Origin: JAATGI01 sp036510675
GTDB lineage: Bacteria > Pseudomonadota > Alphaproteobacteria > ATCC43930 > CGMCC-115725
Assembly: GCA_036510675.1 (NCBI GenBank)
Contig: DATCDN010000001.1
Location: 1-64,000 of the forward strand
DNA length: 64,000 nt
Direction of reading: 5' to 3'
Shown here: positions 8,852 through 19,200 of the stretch, in pieces
How the letters are laid out: every line of letters starts with the position of its first letter
How positions within the stretch are numbered: the stretch's first letter is position 1
Notes under the pieces: model-generated
Databases searched by the model: none
What the model was told of the DNA's origin: nothing
What the model saw: the letters and a program-made list of their open reading frames with translations, nothing else
Program-made: the position numbers and the translations under genes

Positions 8852-9750
8852 GGCGCGGCAACCCGCGCTTCGCGCAACCGCATGATCCCGCCGACGATCG
8901 CGACCGCGACCGCCGCCATCAACCATCCGACCAGCCCGTCGATGATCCAGTGATGGCCGAGATAAATGCTCGCGACGAACATCGAGAAGAAATAAAGCAG
9001 ATGCAGCGGCCAGGTAACCCAGGTGGCGGCGCGCCAGGCGGTGAACAGGCCGATTGCCGGAAAGGCGCAATGCAGCGACGGCATGGCGCCGAACACGTCG
9101 GGCGCGCGGCCGTAAAAATCGCGAAAATAGTGGATGCCGAAATACTGATCGACGCGCAACAGTCCCGCGGCGCTGGGCGCAATGCCGGCCAGGATGGTGC
9201 AGCCATGGGCGCGGATATACCACGGCGGTGCCACCGGCAGCGCCACCCACACCACGAAGGCCATGGCATGGACCAACGCGAACGCCCATAGATAATGGTC
9301 GAGCCGCCGCCGATCGCGGAAAAAGAGGTAGACGCAATAGACGATCGTGACGACGAAAAAGATGCTGTAGGGAATCGCGAAATAGAGGTCGAGCGCCAGC
9401 GTGTGGTGGGCGGCGAAATAATCGGACAGCGTGATGTTGGGCCCGACCCCGAACAGCGACAAATCGATCTGGCGCACCGCGCACCCGACGACCCGCGACG
9501 GCACCACGAAAAACGGCCGGATATAGCGCATGAGGTCATAGCCGAGGACCACCAGTAGGCCCGGCCCCGCCGCCACCAGCAACGATTTCGACCAGCGCGT
9601 CGCGAACGCCATCACCGGCGCGACGATGGCGATGACGATATGCTCGACCCGCAGATCGCCGATGGCGAACATGATGACGGCATAGATCGCGGGCCCGACC
9701 GGCAGGAAAATATCGGTCCACAGCCGGCGAATGATGGTCGCGAGAGACAT
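8848..9750 (-). CDS. PAP2-superfamily membrane protein, inositol phosphorylceramide synthase-like
   Basis: This 300-residue polytopic protein carries the PAP2 catalytic pattern in the form seen in Aur1/IPC-type synthases. It has PVAPPWYI near residue 162, GAMPSLHCAFP (His217) and YLGHHWIIDG (His257, Asp261). Classical phosphatases have KX6RP and SRX5H motifs, which are not obvious here. Aur1-type enzymes transfer a phospho head group from a phospholipid to ceramide on the non-cytosolic membrane face. It shares an operon with the downstream GT4 gene and is divergent from the SDR/acyltransferase pair, 150 bp away. A plain lipid phosphatase is the main alternative. Confidence 0.82.
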   Translation of the reverse strand: MSLATIIRRLWTDIFLPVGPAIYAVIMFAIGDLRVEHIVIAIVAPVMAFATRWSKSLLVAAGPGLLVVLGYDLMRYIRPFFVVPSRVVGCAVRQIDLSLFGVGPNITLSDYFAAHHTLALDLYFAIPYSIFFVVTIVYCVYLFFRDRRRLDHYLWAFALVHAMAFVVWVALPVAPPWYIRAHGCTILAGIAPSAAGLLRVDQYFGIHYFRDFYGRAPDVFGAMPSLHCAFPAIGLFTAWRAATWVTWPLHLLYFFSMFVASIYLGHHWIIDGLVGWLMAAVAVAIVGGIMRLREARVAAP

Positions 9751-9900
9751 GGCGCGAGGATGTGTTCCCGAGCAGCGCGCCGATGTCAAACGGCAATCGG
9801 ATGCACCCCGGTATATTCGCGCGAATTGCCGGCCCCGCCTTGCGCGCCGCCGTCCGACAGAGGATGATCGCGCCGCATTTTTGGGCCGCGAGCGAGGGCG

Positions 9901-10680
9901 ATGAACAATCCGACTTCCGTGCTGATTACCGGCGCCAGCGGCGGCATCGGCGCGGCGCTGGCGCGGGTTTACGCGCGGCCCGGCGTGCAGCTCGCCGTGA
10001 CCGGCCGGAACCAGGACCGGCTTGGCAAGACCGCCGAAGCCGCGACGGCGGCCGGCGCCACGGTGATGCAACGCGCGCTCGATCTGCGCGACGAACCGGC
10101 GGTCGGCGCCTGGATCGCCGAGGTCGAGGCGGCCCGCCCGCTCGATCTCGTGATCGCCAATGCCGGGATCACCGGCGGCCACCGTCCGTCCGGCGTCGAA
10201 GAGGATCTCGCCCAACTTCGCGAAATCATGGACATCAATTTCATGGGCGCCTGTACTGCCGTCCATGCCGCGATGGCGCCGATGCGCCGGCGCCGGCGCG
10301 GCCAGATCGCGATCGTGAGCTCGATCGCCGGCCTGCGCGGCCTGCCCTATTCGCCCGGCTATTGCGCCAGCAAGGCGGCGCTGATCACCTATACCGAGGC
10401 GCTGCGCGCGCTGCTCCGCGCCGACGGCGTCGCGGTGTCGCTGATCCTGCCGGGCTTCGTCGACACCGCGATGGCGGCGCGGGTCAGCGGCCCGAAGCCG
10501 ATGATGATGACCGCCGACCGCGCGGCGGCGATCATCAGCCGCGGCCTGGCGCGGGGTCAGGCGCGCATCGCCTTTCCGCGGACACTCTATTGGTTGCAGC
10601 GCGCGGTCGGATTGATGCCGGCCGCGCCAGTGGACCTGTTCTTGAATCGCATCCGTGTCAGTATAACCGGCGACGAATAA
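9901..10680 (+). CDS. Short-chain dehydrogenase/reductase, possible 3-ketosphinganine-reductase-like role
   Basis: A classical SDR of 259 residues: TGASGGIG nucleotide motif, NAG at about residue 83, SSIAG serine and the YCASK catalytic pair. The late segment after PGFVDTAMAARV is hydrophobic (LYWLQRAVGLMPAAP), as in membrane-associated 3-ketoacyl and 3-ketodihydrosphingosine reductases. A GAGGG ribosome site precedes ATG 9901. It is followed 25 bp later by the GNAT-type acyltransferase gene on the same strand, and both face an alpha-oxoamine synthase. Reduction of the ketone made by that synthase is a plausible role but is inferred from context only. Confidence 0.85.
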   Translation: MNNPTSVLITGASGGIGAALARVYARPGVQLAVTGRNQDRLGKTAEAATAAGATVMQRALDLRDEPAVGAWIAEVEAARPLDLVIANAGITGGHRPSGVEEDLAQLREIMDINFMGACTAVHAAMAPMRRRRRGQIAIVSSIAGLRGLPYSPGYCASKAALITYTEALRALLRADGVAVSLILPGFVDTAMAARVSGPKPMMMTADRAAAIISRGLARGQARIAFPRTLYWLQRAVGLMPAAPVDLFLNRIRVSITGDE

Positions 10681-10705
10681 ACGAACCGAACGAGGGGACT
10701 TTCCC

Positions 10706-11866
10706 GTGGCAAACGCCGAACCGATAAGAGTTGCGCCCGTCGAGAGCGCGGGCGACCTGCGCCAGTTCATCGCCCTGCCGCATCGCCTCTATGCCAGCGA
10801 TCCCCATTGGGTAGCGCCCCTCAACGGCGAGGTACACAAGCTTCTCGACCGCAAGAAGAACCCGTTCTTCACCCATGGCGAGGCGGCCTATTGGCTGGCG
10901 TGGCGCGGCTCGGAGCCGGTGGGCCGGATTTCGGCGCAGATCAATCGCCTCCATCTCGACACTTATCATGACGCGACCGGGAATTTCGGCTTCATCGAAG
11001 CGATCGATGATCCGGCGGTGTGGGAAGCGCTGCTTGCCACCAGCGAGAGATGGCTGCGCGCGCGCGGCATGAAGCGCAGCGTCGGACCCTATAGCCTGAC
11101 CGTCAACGACGAGATCGGCGTGATGATTTCCGGTTTCGACACGCCGCCCAGCGCGCTGATGGGGCATGCCCTGCCCTATTACGGGCCGCGCCTCGAAGAG
11201 GCCGGTTATGACAAGGCGCGGGATGTCATGGCCTATCGTCTCGACCGCGCGGATTTCAATCCCAGCATGCTCGACCGGCTCAATCGCGTGATCGCCCGGA
11301 TGAGCGCCGGCAGCACGATCACGTCGCGGAACATCGATCTGAAGCGTTTCAACGAGGAAATGCATCTGCTGCTCGACATCTATAACGAGGCATGGACCGA
11401 GAATTGGGGGTTCCTGCCGGTGACCGACGCCGAGGCCCAGGCACTGATCGCCTCCATCAAGCCGATCATCCGGAAGGAGCAGGTGATCTTCGCCGCGATC
11501 GACGGCAAGACCGTCGGCGTCCTGGCGGCGATTCCGAACATCAACGAGATTCTGGCCGACCTCCATGGCAGCCTCTTACCCTTCGGCTGGGCGAAGCTGC
11601 TGTGGCGCCTGAAATTCGCGCCGCCGAAATCGGTGCGCGTCATCCTGGCCGGCGTGCGGTCGGAGTATCGAAATTCGGCGCTGAGCGGCGCCATCTTGAG
11701 TGCGATGGTGGCCGAATTGGTCAAATATCTGATGCCGTCGCCGGTACAGATGCTGGAATTGTCCTGGATCCTCGAGGATAACAAGGCGTCGATCGGCGTC
11801 GCCAAGCTGTTCGCCTCGCTCGCCAAGACCTATCGCATCTATGAAAAGGATTTGGACGCGGCGTAG
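10706..11866 (+). CDS. GNAT-type N-acyltransferase-like protein, candidate bacterial ceramide synthase
   Basis: The 386-residue protein starts at GTG 10706 behind a strong GAGGGGA site. It belongs to a family recognisable by LPHRLYASDPHWVAPL near the N-terminus, KKNPFFTHGEAAYWLA, GRISAQINRLH and a C-terminal acetyltransferase-like half. Proteins of this type are usually annotated as GNAT or hypothetical. I recall the bacterial ceramide synthase described in Caulobacter as GNAT-related, and whether this protein belongs to that group needs a search. Its place beside an SDR and opposite an alpha-oxoamine synthase fits N-acylation of a sphingoid-like amine. Its stop codon lies only 6 bp from the converging synthase gene. 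Confidence 0.65.
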   Translation: MANAEPIRVAPVESAGDLRQFIALPHRLYASDPHWVAPLNGEVHKLLDRKKNPFFTHGEAAYWLAWRGSEPVGRISAQINRLHLDTYHDATGNFGFIEAIDDPAVWEALLATSERWLRARGMKRSVGPYSLTVNDEIGVMISGFDTPPSALMGHALPYYGPRLEEAGYDKARDVMAYRLDRADFNPSMLDRLNRVIARMSAGSTITSRNIDLKRFNEEMHLLLDIYNEAWTENWGFLPVTDAEAQALIASIKPIIRKEQVIFAAIDGKTVGVLAAIPNINEILADLHGSLLPFGWAKLLWRLKFAPPKSVRVILAGVRSEYRNSALSGAILSAMVAELVKYLMPSPVQMLELSWILEDNKASIGVAKLFASLAKTYRIYEKDLDAA

Positions 11867-11872
11867 CGCCGA

Positions 11873-13216
11873 TCAGCCGTTGCCGAGCCGGCGCCACGCC
11901 GCGGCGGCAACCTCCAGCGTCTCGTCGATTTGCGCCTCGGTGTGCTCGGAGCTGACGAAGAACCGCAGGCGTCCCGCCCCCTCCTCGACCGCCGGATACA
12001 TGATCGGCTGAACATTGATGCCCTGCTCGAACAGGGCCGCGGTCATGGCGAGGCATTTCGCCGTCTCGCCGATCATCAGCGGAATGATGGCGTAGCCGCT
12101 GGCATTGCCGACCGAAAGCTCGTGCGCGCGGGCGCGCTCGACAAAGAACCGCCCCCGCGCCTGGAGGCGCCGCACCCGCTCCGGCTCGGCCTTCATGATG
12201 GTGATCGCCGCCAGCGCCGCCGCCGTATTCGCGGGGGTCAGCCCGGCGCTGAAAATAAAGCCGGGCGCGCCATAGCGCAGCGACAGCACCAGCGAGCGGC
12301 GGCCCGCGATATAGCCGCCGCAACTGGCGAACGACTTGCTGAGCGTGCCCATCCAGATATCGACGTCGGTGCCGGCGAGGCCGAAATGCTCGCGAATGCC
12401 GAAGCCGCGCGCGCCCATCACCCCCATCGAATGGGCCTCGTCGACCATCAGAAAGGTCTTGTAGCGATTGCGGATTTCGATGAAGCGCGGCAGGTCGGGA
12501 AAATCGCCATCCATGCTGTAGAGGCCCTCGACCACGATCACCACGCGCTCATAGTCGCGGCGATGGCGGGCCAGCAGATCATCGACCGATTGCCAATCAT
12601 TGTGGCGAAAGGCGATGCGCCGCGCGCCCGACTGGGTGGCGCCGACCATCACGCTGCTATGGATCAGCGCGTCGTGGAGAATGAGATCCTTGGGGCCGAA
12701 GAGATAGCTCAGCGTCACCGTGTTGGTGGCATAGCCGCTGACGAAGGACAGGCAATCCTCGGCATCGAGGATGTCGGCGATCGCGGTTTCCAGCGCGCGG
12801 TGCAGCGGCCGCTCGCCGCCGACCATGCGGCTCGCCGAAACCGAGGTGCCATAGCGCGCCACCGCCTCGGATACCGCCGCCGCGACCCGCGGATCGCCGG
12901 CGAGGCCGAGATAATTGTAATTGGTGAAATTGAGATATTCGCGGCCGTCGATGATGGTGGTCTGGGCGGCCAGCCCCTCATGCACGCGGTAATAAGTATG
13001 CTCGGTGCCCTGCGAGCGCGCCCATAGGCCGAGCATCAGCGGGTGATAGTCGAAATCGTAATAGGCAGAGGGCAGATCGGCATAGTCGCTAGGCGCGGCA
13101 CCGGGCGCCGGCGGACTGGCGCCATTGAGCCGCCGGGCCTCCCGCTCACGCAGGAGGCGCCGAGCCAGTTCGCGTTTCTCTTCGGTTTGCAGCGCGCTGG
13201 GCGGTCGCGATTCCAC
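11873..13216 (-). CDS. Alpha-oxoamine synthase (serine palmitoyltransferase/KBL-type PLP enzyme) coupled to the PKS
   Basis: The 447-residue fold-type I PLP enzyme carries the alpha-oxoamine synthase set: NYLGLAGDPR, YGTSVSASRMVGGE, VDEAHSMGVMG (Asp239, His242) and the PLP lysine in GTLSKSFASCGG (Lys274). Family members condense an amino acid with an acyl thioester and release CO2. The start lies 2 bp after the stop of the giant PKS gene, which lacks a thioesterase. The natural reading is that it offloads the ACP-bound polyketide onto an amino acid, as Fum8 does for fumonisin. An N-terminal basic helix (EEKRELARRLLREREARR, residues 12-29) precedes the catalytic part and may dock on the PKS. 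The amino acid used is unknown. Confidence 0.88.
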   Translation of the reverse strand: MESRPPSALQTEEKRELARRLLREREARRLNGASPPAPGAAPSDYADLPSAYYDFDYHPLMLGLWARSQGTEHTYYRVHEGLAAQTTIIDGREYLNFTNYNYLGLAGDPRVAAAVSEAVARYGTSVSASRMVGGERPLHRALETAIADILDAEDCLSFVSGYATNTVTLSYLFGPKDLILHDALIHSSVMVGATQSGARRIAFRHNDWQSVDDLLARHRRDYERVVIVVEGLYSMDGDFPDLPRFIEIRNRYKTFLMVDEAHSMGVMGARGFGIREHFGLAGTDVDIWMGTLSKSFASCGGYIAGRRSLVLSLRYGAPGFIFSAGLTPANTAAALAAITIMKAEPERVRRLQARGRFFVERARAHELSVGNASGYAIIPLMIGETAKCLAMTAALFEQGINVQPIMYPAVEEGAGRLRFFVSSEHTEAQIDETLEVAAAAWRRLGNG

Positions 13217-13218
13217 GC

Positions 13219-16200
13219 CTAGAGAACCCTTCGGTCGGCACCGATATCGAGTTCCTCCTTGAGGAGCTCGCCCAGGATTTCGTCGAGCCGATCCTCGGGC
13301 ACGCTGTCAACATCGATCTCGAGCAGTTCCGCGTGATCGTGGCCGTTGGTCGTCGATTTGCGCCGCAGCTCATCGACCAGCCGGCGCGCGATGCCGCTGA
13401 CCGTGGCGCGATCCATCAGGTCGAGCACCGGCAGCCGCAGGCCGAATTGGCGCTCCATCATCATCTGCATCTCGACCATCATCATCGAATCCATGCCGAC
13501 TTCGATCAGCGACCGGTCGGCATCGAGCTTGGCCGCCGGAATGCGCATCACCTCTGAAATCTGCTTCAGGATCGCGGGCGCGACAAGCTGTGCCGCCGCC
13601 TCCGGCGTCAGCGTCGCGACCCGCTCGACAAGCTGCGACAGGCTCAGCACACCATCGGGAAAATCATCGCCGCCGAGCCGCTGGCCCAACTCGGCGTATT
13701 TCGGCGCCAAGGCGATGCGCGGCAGGCGCGACAGCTTGGTCCAATCGAGTTCCGCCACCGCCGCCTCGGTGACGCTCGCGAGCAGCGCCTGCTCCATGCC
13801 GTCGAGCGCGCGGGCCGGATCGATCGGCGTGACGCCCAGCCGTTCCTCCATGTTCTTCGCGACATCGGCACGCTGCGACAGATGGCCGACCTTCGCAATC
13901 GCGCCCCATTGCATCGCCAGCGCCGGCAACCCCAGCGCCCGCCGGTGCCGCGCCAACGCTTCGAGATAAAGATTGGCCGCGACATAATTGGCTTGGCCCG
14001 GATTGCCGATCAGGGTCACGGCGGACGAATAGACGACGAAAAGATCGAGCTGACGCGCCCGCGTCAGCCGGTGCAGATTGATGGCGCCGAGCACTTTCGG
14101 GCGCACCACGTCACCGAACCGCTCGCGTGTCAGCTTCGCCAGCAGCGCGTCCTCGATGACCGCCGCGCAATGAATGACGCCGCGCAGCGGCGGCATGTCG
14201 CGATCGACCGTGTCGAGGAATTGGCCGAGCGCATCGGCGTCCGTCACGTCACACGCGCCCTCGATGATGGTGACGCCCTCGCCGCGCAGCCGGCTCAACA
14301 CCGCGACGGTTTCGCGGTCGGCGCGGGCACGCCGGCCGATCAGCGCCAGGTGCCGGGCGCCCCGGCTGACCAGCCACGCCGCCGTCGCCAGCCCAAAGCC
14401 GCCGCGCCCGCCGGTCACGAGATAGGTGGCGTCGGGGTTCAGTGCGAGGCGCGTCGCGGCCCGCGGCTCGACCAGCGGCGCCTCATCCGGCATCGCCAGC
14501 ACGATCTTGCCGATCTGCCGCGACTGCTGCATGTAGCGGAAAGCCTCGCTCGCGCGCGCCAGCGGAAACACGCGGCGGACAGGCGGCGTGAAACCGCCGC
14601 CGCCCATCAGCGCCAGCATGCGCGCGAAGAGCTGGGCCGAGACCGCGCGCCGCTCCACGATCAGCGTGTTGATATCGACGCCGAAGAACTGAATGTTGCG
14701 GCGGAAGGGTTCAAGGCCGAGCTTGCTGTTGGCATAGAAATCGCGCTTGCCCAGCTCGATGAAGCGGCCATAGGCGCGCAGGATGCCGACGCCCCGCGCG
14801 ATCGCCTCGCCGGCGATGGAATTGAGCACGATATCGACGCCCTCGCCATTGGTGACGCGGCGAATTTCCTGATCGAAATCGAGGGCGCGCGAATCGAATA
14901 CATGCACAACGCCGAGCCGGCGCAGAAAGTCGCGCTTTTCCGGCGTGCCGGCGGTGGCAAAAATCGCCGCCCCGGCGGCTTGGGCGATTTGCAGCGCGGC
15001 AAGACCGACGCCCCCCGCCGCGCCGTGAATCAGGACGCGCTCGCCCGGCTGGATGCGCGCCAGATATTCCAGCGAGAAGATCGCCGTGATGATCGCGACC
15101 GGCGTCGCGGCGGCGGCATCGAAGCTCCAGCCTTCCGGGATGGGGAAGACCGAGAAATCATCGGTGACGACGTGCGAGCTCAACGCCGCCGGCGCGAGGC
15201 CGAACACCCGATCGCCGACGCGGAACTTGGTGATGGCGGCGCCGATCTCGACGATCTCGCCGGCGAATTCCATGCCGAGCGTCGCACCGGCGAAGCCGCC
15301 CTCGAACGCCTCCTCCGGCAGGATCGTGCCGCGTTGCAGGACGTCGCGGAAATTGAGGCCGGCCGCGCGCACCCGCACACGCATGCGGTCCGGCGCGAGC
15401 GGCACGAGCACCATTGCCCGCACGCTCAGCTCGTCGCGCCCGTCGCGCCGCGCATTGACCAGGACATAGCCCGGCTCGGCCCGCGCCATGCTTCGCGGCA
15501 AGCCGCGTCGCAGACGGTGCAGATAGCGCCCGCCGCCGGCGAGGACGATCTCGTCCTCGGCATCCTCGGCGCCGCGCGAAAATTCATCGAGCAGCCGCGA
15601 CGCCGCCCGATCGGCATCATAGGCCGGGTCGAGATCGACGAGGCGGCAGGTGAGATCCGACCGCTCGTTCATCATGGTGCGGCCGACGCCCCAGATCATC
15701 GCCTGCGCCGGATCGACCGGTGCCGCTCGCCCCACCCCCGGCATGGCGCCGGCCGTCACCAGCCACAGCGTGAGCCGCGACAGGAGGCCCAATTCCTCCG
15801 CCGCCTGAAGCAGTGCGACGATCCCGAACGCGCCGGCGGGGTCGGGGTTCGCGGCGGACGGCTCGACCGTGCCGCCCTTTGCCAGCCATGCGATATTGAT
15901 CGGCGCCACGGTATCCGCGCCGACGACGGCATCGAGCAGCGATTTATAGGCCCGCCGGTCCCCGAGCGGCGTCGCGAAGCGATCGGGACCGAGCCACCGG
16001 AACTCGGCGCCGAATTCGAGCGTGACGATTCGATGACCCTGCGCGTCGAGCGCCTCGCCCAGCGCGCCCGCCAGCGACACGTCATGCGACAGCGCCCGGT
16101 CATGCGGCGCGGCGACCAGCCAGGTTGCCGACTCCCCATCGCCGATGCCGATGAAGCGCGTCGCCGCCGGCTTGCGCGCCAGCAGCGCCCAGTCATCCCG

Positions 16201-19200
16201 ACAATCATCCCGATCGCCGCCGCGCTGCTCGATGTCGGCGAGCCCGGATTCCTTGAACAAGCTCCGCCAGGTCGCGGCCGTGACCAGCGGCGAGTCGGCG
16301 CGCAGATCGATATCGGTGAAATCCCACCAGTGCGGCGACATGCCGAAGAGGAAGGTCGCGATCTCCGCCGGCGCGCCGCCGACCATCGCCACCAGGCCAT
16401 TGGGCCGCGCCAGCGCCACGATTCGCGCCAACGCCCGCCGCAATTCTGGCGCACCGAACAGCGCATTGCCGATCAGCACCAGATCGAACGTACCGGTCTC
16501 GCCCACCGCTATAGGTGCATCGGGATCGAACAGCCGCGCGCGGAAGCCCGGCCGGTCGGCGAATTGCGCCGCCGCGCGCGTTACCGCATCCTCGCTCAGT
16601 AGGCCCAGTTCATAGGTCCCGCGATCCGCCGGCAACAGCGGCAACAGCGTCGCCGCCAGCCCGCCGGGGCCGTCGCCGATTTCCAGAATGCGCAACGGAT
16701 CGGATGCCGGCATCTGATCGAGAAGCCGCGTCACCAGCGCCGCCGCGCGCGCGTTGCGGCGGTGGAACAAGGGATCGGATTCGACCAATTGTTCGACCAG
16801 ATCGGCATCGCGCGTCAGCGGCGAAAACGCGTCGCTCTCGCCCGACGAGGCCAGGAATTGCGGCATACGCTCACCGCAGCGCGCCGCCAGCTCAAGGCTG
16901 GCGATGGCGTCGGGATGCGCCGCCAGCGCGTCGCGCCACAATCCATCGGGCGGCGGCAGCGCGACCGAGCCGCGGCGCCAGCCCACCGGAATGCGGTCGA
17001 GCACGCCGCGCCGCTCCAGCATGCCCAGCATGGCGCGCAGATATGGCAGATTGCGCCGGGACACCGTGCCCTTGCCGACGAGATCGTCGAGCACGATGGT
17101 CGCGATGCCGTTGCCCATCGGCACGATGGCGCGCGCGGCATAGGCGGCGGCGATCCGCTCCAGCAGCCGCGCGAGACTGTCGTCCGCCGGCGCCGACATA
17201 CCCCATGCCGCATCCGCCAACGGCGCGGTGGCGATCGCCGGCGCGGCAGCGAGCGGCGCGCTGGTGTCGACATCGTATTGCCAATGATAGGTCGGCACCG
17301 AAGCCGGCAGCGCCGCGTCCAGCCGACGCAGCATCAGTCCATCAATCTCGCCGATGACACTGCCCGCCTCGTCGAACAGCACGAAATCGGCGACGGCCGA
17401 GCGCCTTTTGTGCTCGCGCAGGCGCGCATGGCACCAGGCAATGCGCGCGCCCTTCTGGTACAGCCGCAAACGTTCGATGCCGACGGGCAGATAGGCGGCG
17501 CGCTGCTCGCCATTCTCCGACCAGGCGAAGGTGGCAAAAATCGCCTGAATGCCGGCATCGAGCATCGCCGGATGCAGATTGTAGCGCGCGGTATCCGCCG
17601 CGATCGACGCCGGCACGACAATCCGGCCGAGCGCCTCGTCACCCGAGTACCAGATCTCGGCGAGGCCCTGGAACGCGGCGCCATAGCTCAACCCATGCTC
17701 GGCGCAACGGCGATAATGCTCGCCGCCGCTGATATGGCACGGCAGGCCGGCGCGAATGGCATCGACATGCGTGGGATCGTCCGCCTGGCGCTTCGCCGCC
17801 AGCGGCCCGGCCCGGCCGGTGACGACCAGCGCCGGCTTGGTATCGCTGACCACGCCGGCGACGATGCGGAAGCCGTTATCGTCGCCCGACAGCGCCAGCT
17901 CCAGCCGTGGCGGGTCGCCCTCGGCGATGACGATGGGCTTTTGAATCTCCAGCCCTTCGATGATCGACGGCCCGTCGCCATGGCGCAGGGTCGCGGCGGC
18001 AAGCGCCATCTCGACATAGCCCGCGGCCGGGAAAACGGTACTGCCTTGGACGACGTGGTCGCGCAGATAGGTCAGCAGCCACGGCTCGACGACATTCTCC
18101 CAGGTCGGCGCGCTGGTCGGCATGCGATAGCCGAGCAGCGGATGCTGGCTCGCGCCATAGGCGGTGGACCAGGGCCGGGCACGCCGCGGGAATTCGTACC
18201 GCTCGCGCTGCCACGGATAGCCCGGCACCTCGACCCGCGGCCCTTCGCCGGGGAACATCGCGCGGAAATCGATCGCCGCGCCGGCGGTGTAGCACGCGCC
18301 GACCGCCGCGCGCAGCGCCTCGGCCTCGGGTTCGTGGCGGCGCAGCGTCGGCAGCGCCAGCCCGGTCACCCCGGCCTCGCGCAAGCAATCGCGGACATAG
18401 AAGGAGAGAACCGGGTGCGGGCCGATTTCCAGGAACAGCTGCACGCCGCCCTTCGCCAACCCCTCGATCGCTTCGGAAAAGCGCACCGGCTCGCGGATAT
18501 TCTCCCCCCAATATTGCGCGCCCAGCTCGTCACCGATCAGGGCGCCGCCGGTCACGGTCGAGACGAAGCGCAGGCGGCTCGGCCCTGGCACCAGCCCGGA
18601 CAGGCGCTCCAGCAGCTCTCCCTTGACGCCGTCCATCACCCGGCTGTGGAACGCATAGTCGAGCGCGAGATGGCGGTAGAACACATTGTCCTGTTTCAGC
18701 CGTTCGCCGATCTGGCGCAACGAATCCTCGTCGCCCGCCAGCGTGATCGAACCTGGGCTGTTGAACGCGGCGATCGTCACGTCATTGCCATAGGGCGCGA
18801 TCAGCGGCGCCACCTGCGCCGCCGGCAGCCCGACCGCCATCATCCGGCCGAGCCCAGCCGTCTTGCCCTGCACCGCGCTGCGATGCGCGATGACGCGGCA
18901 TGCCTGATCGAGCGTCAGACTGCCCGCCGCATAGGCGGCGGCAACCTCGCCGACACTGTGACCGACGCACGCCTCGGCGGCGATGCCGTTGGCGCGCAGC
19001 CATTCCACCATCGCGACCTGAAGCACGAACAGCGCCGGCTGGGCGATTTCGGTGCGATCATAGCTGTCTTCCGCCGCGTCCTCGCGCGTCAGCACGGCCA
19101 GCACCGACCAGCCGACGAGGGGCGCCAGGACCGCGTCGATCGTCGCGATCCAGCGGGCGATCAGCGGCTCGCGCGCGATCAGATCGCGCCCCATGCCGAC

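Noticed and set aside
9751..9900. Possible tRNA or small RNA in the divergent gap between the PAP2 gene and the SDR gene
   Set aside because: No cloverleaf, no conserved T-loop sequence, and no terminator pattern.
8848..10770. Minus-strand frame of 640 codons covering the PAP2 gene and 1 kb upstream
   Set aside because: Only the part from ATG 9750 onward resembles a protein family. The upstream part is antisense to the SDR gene.
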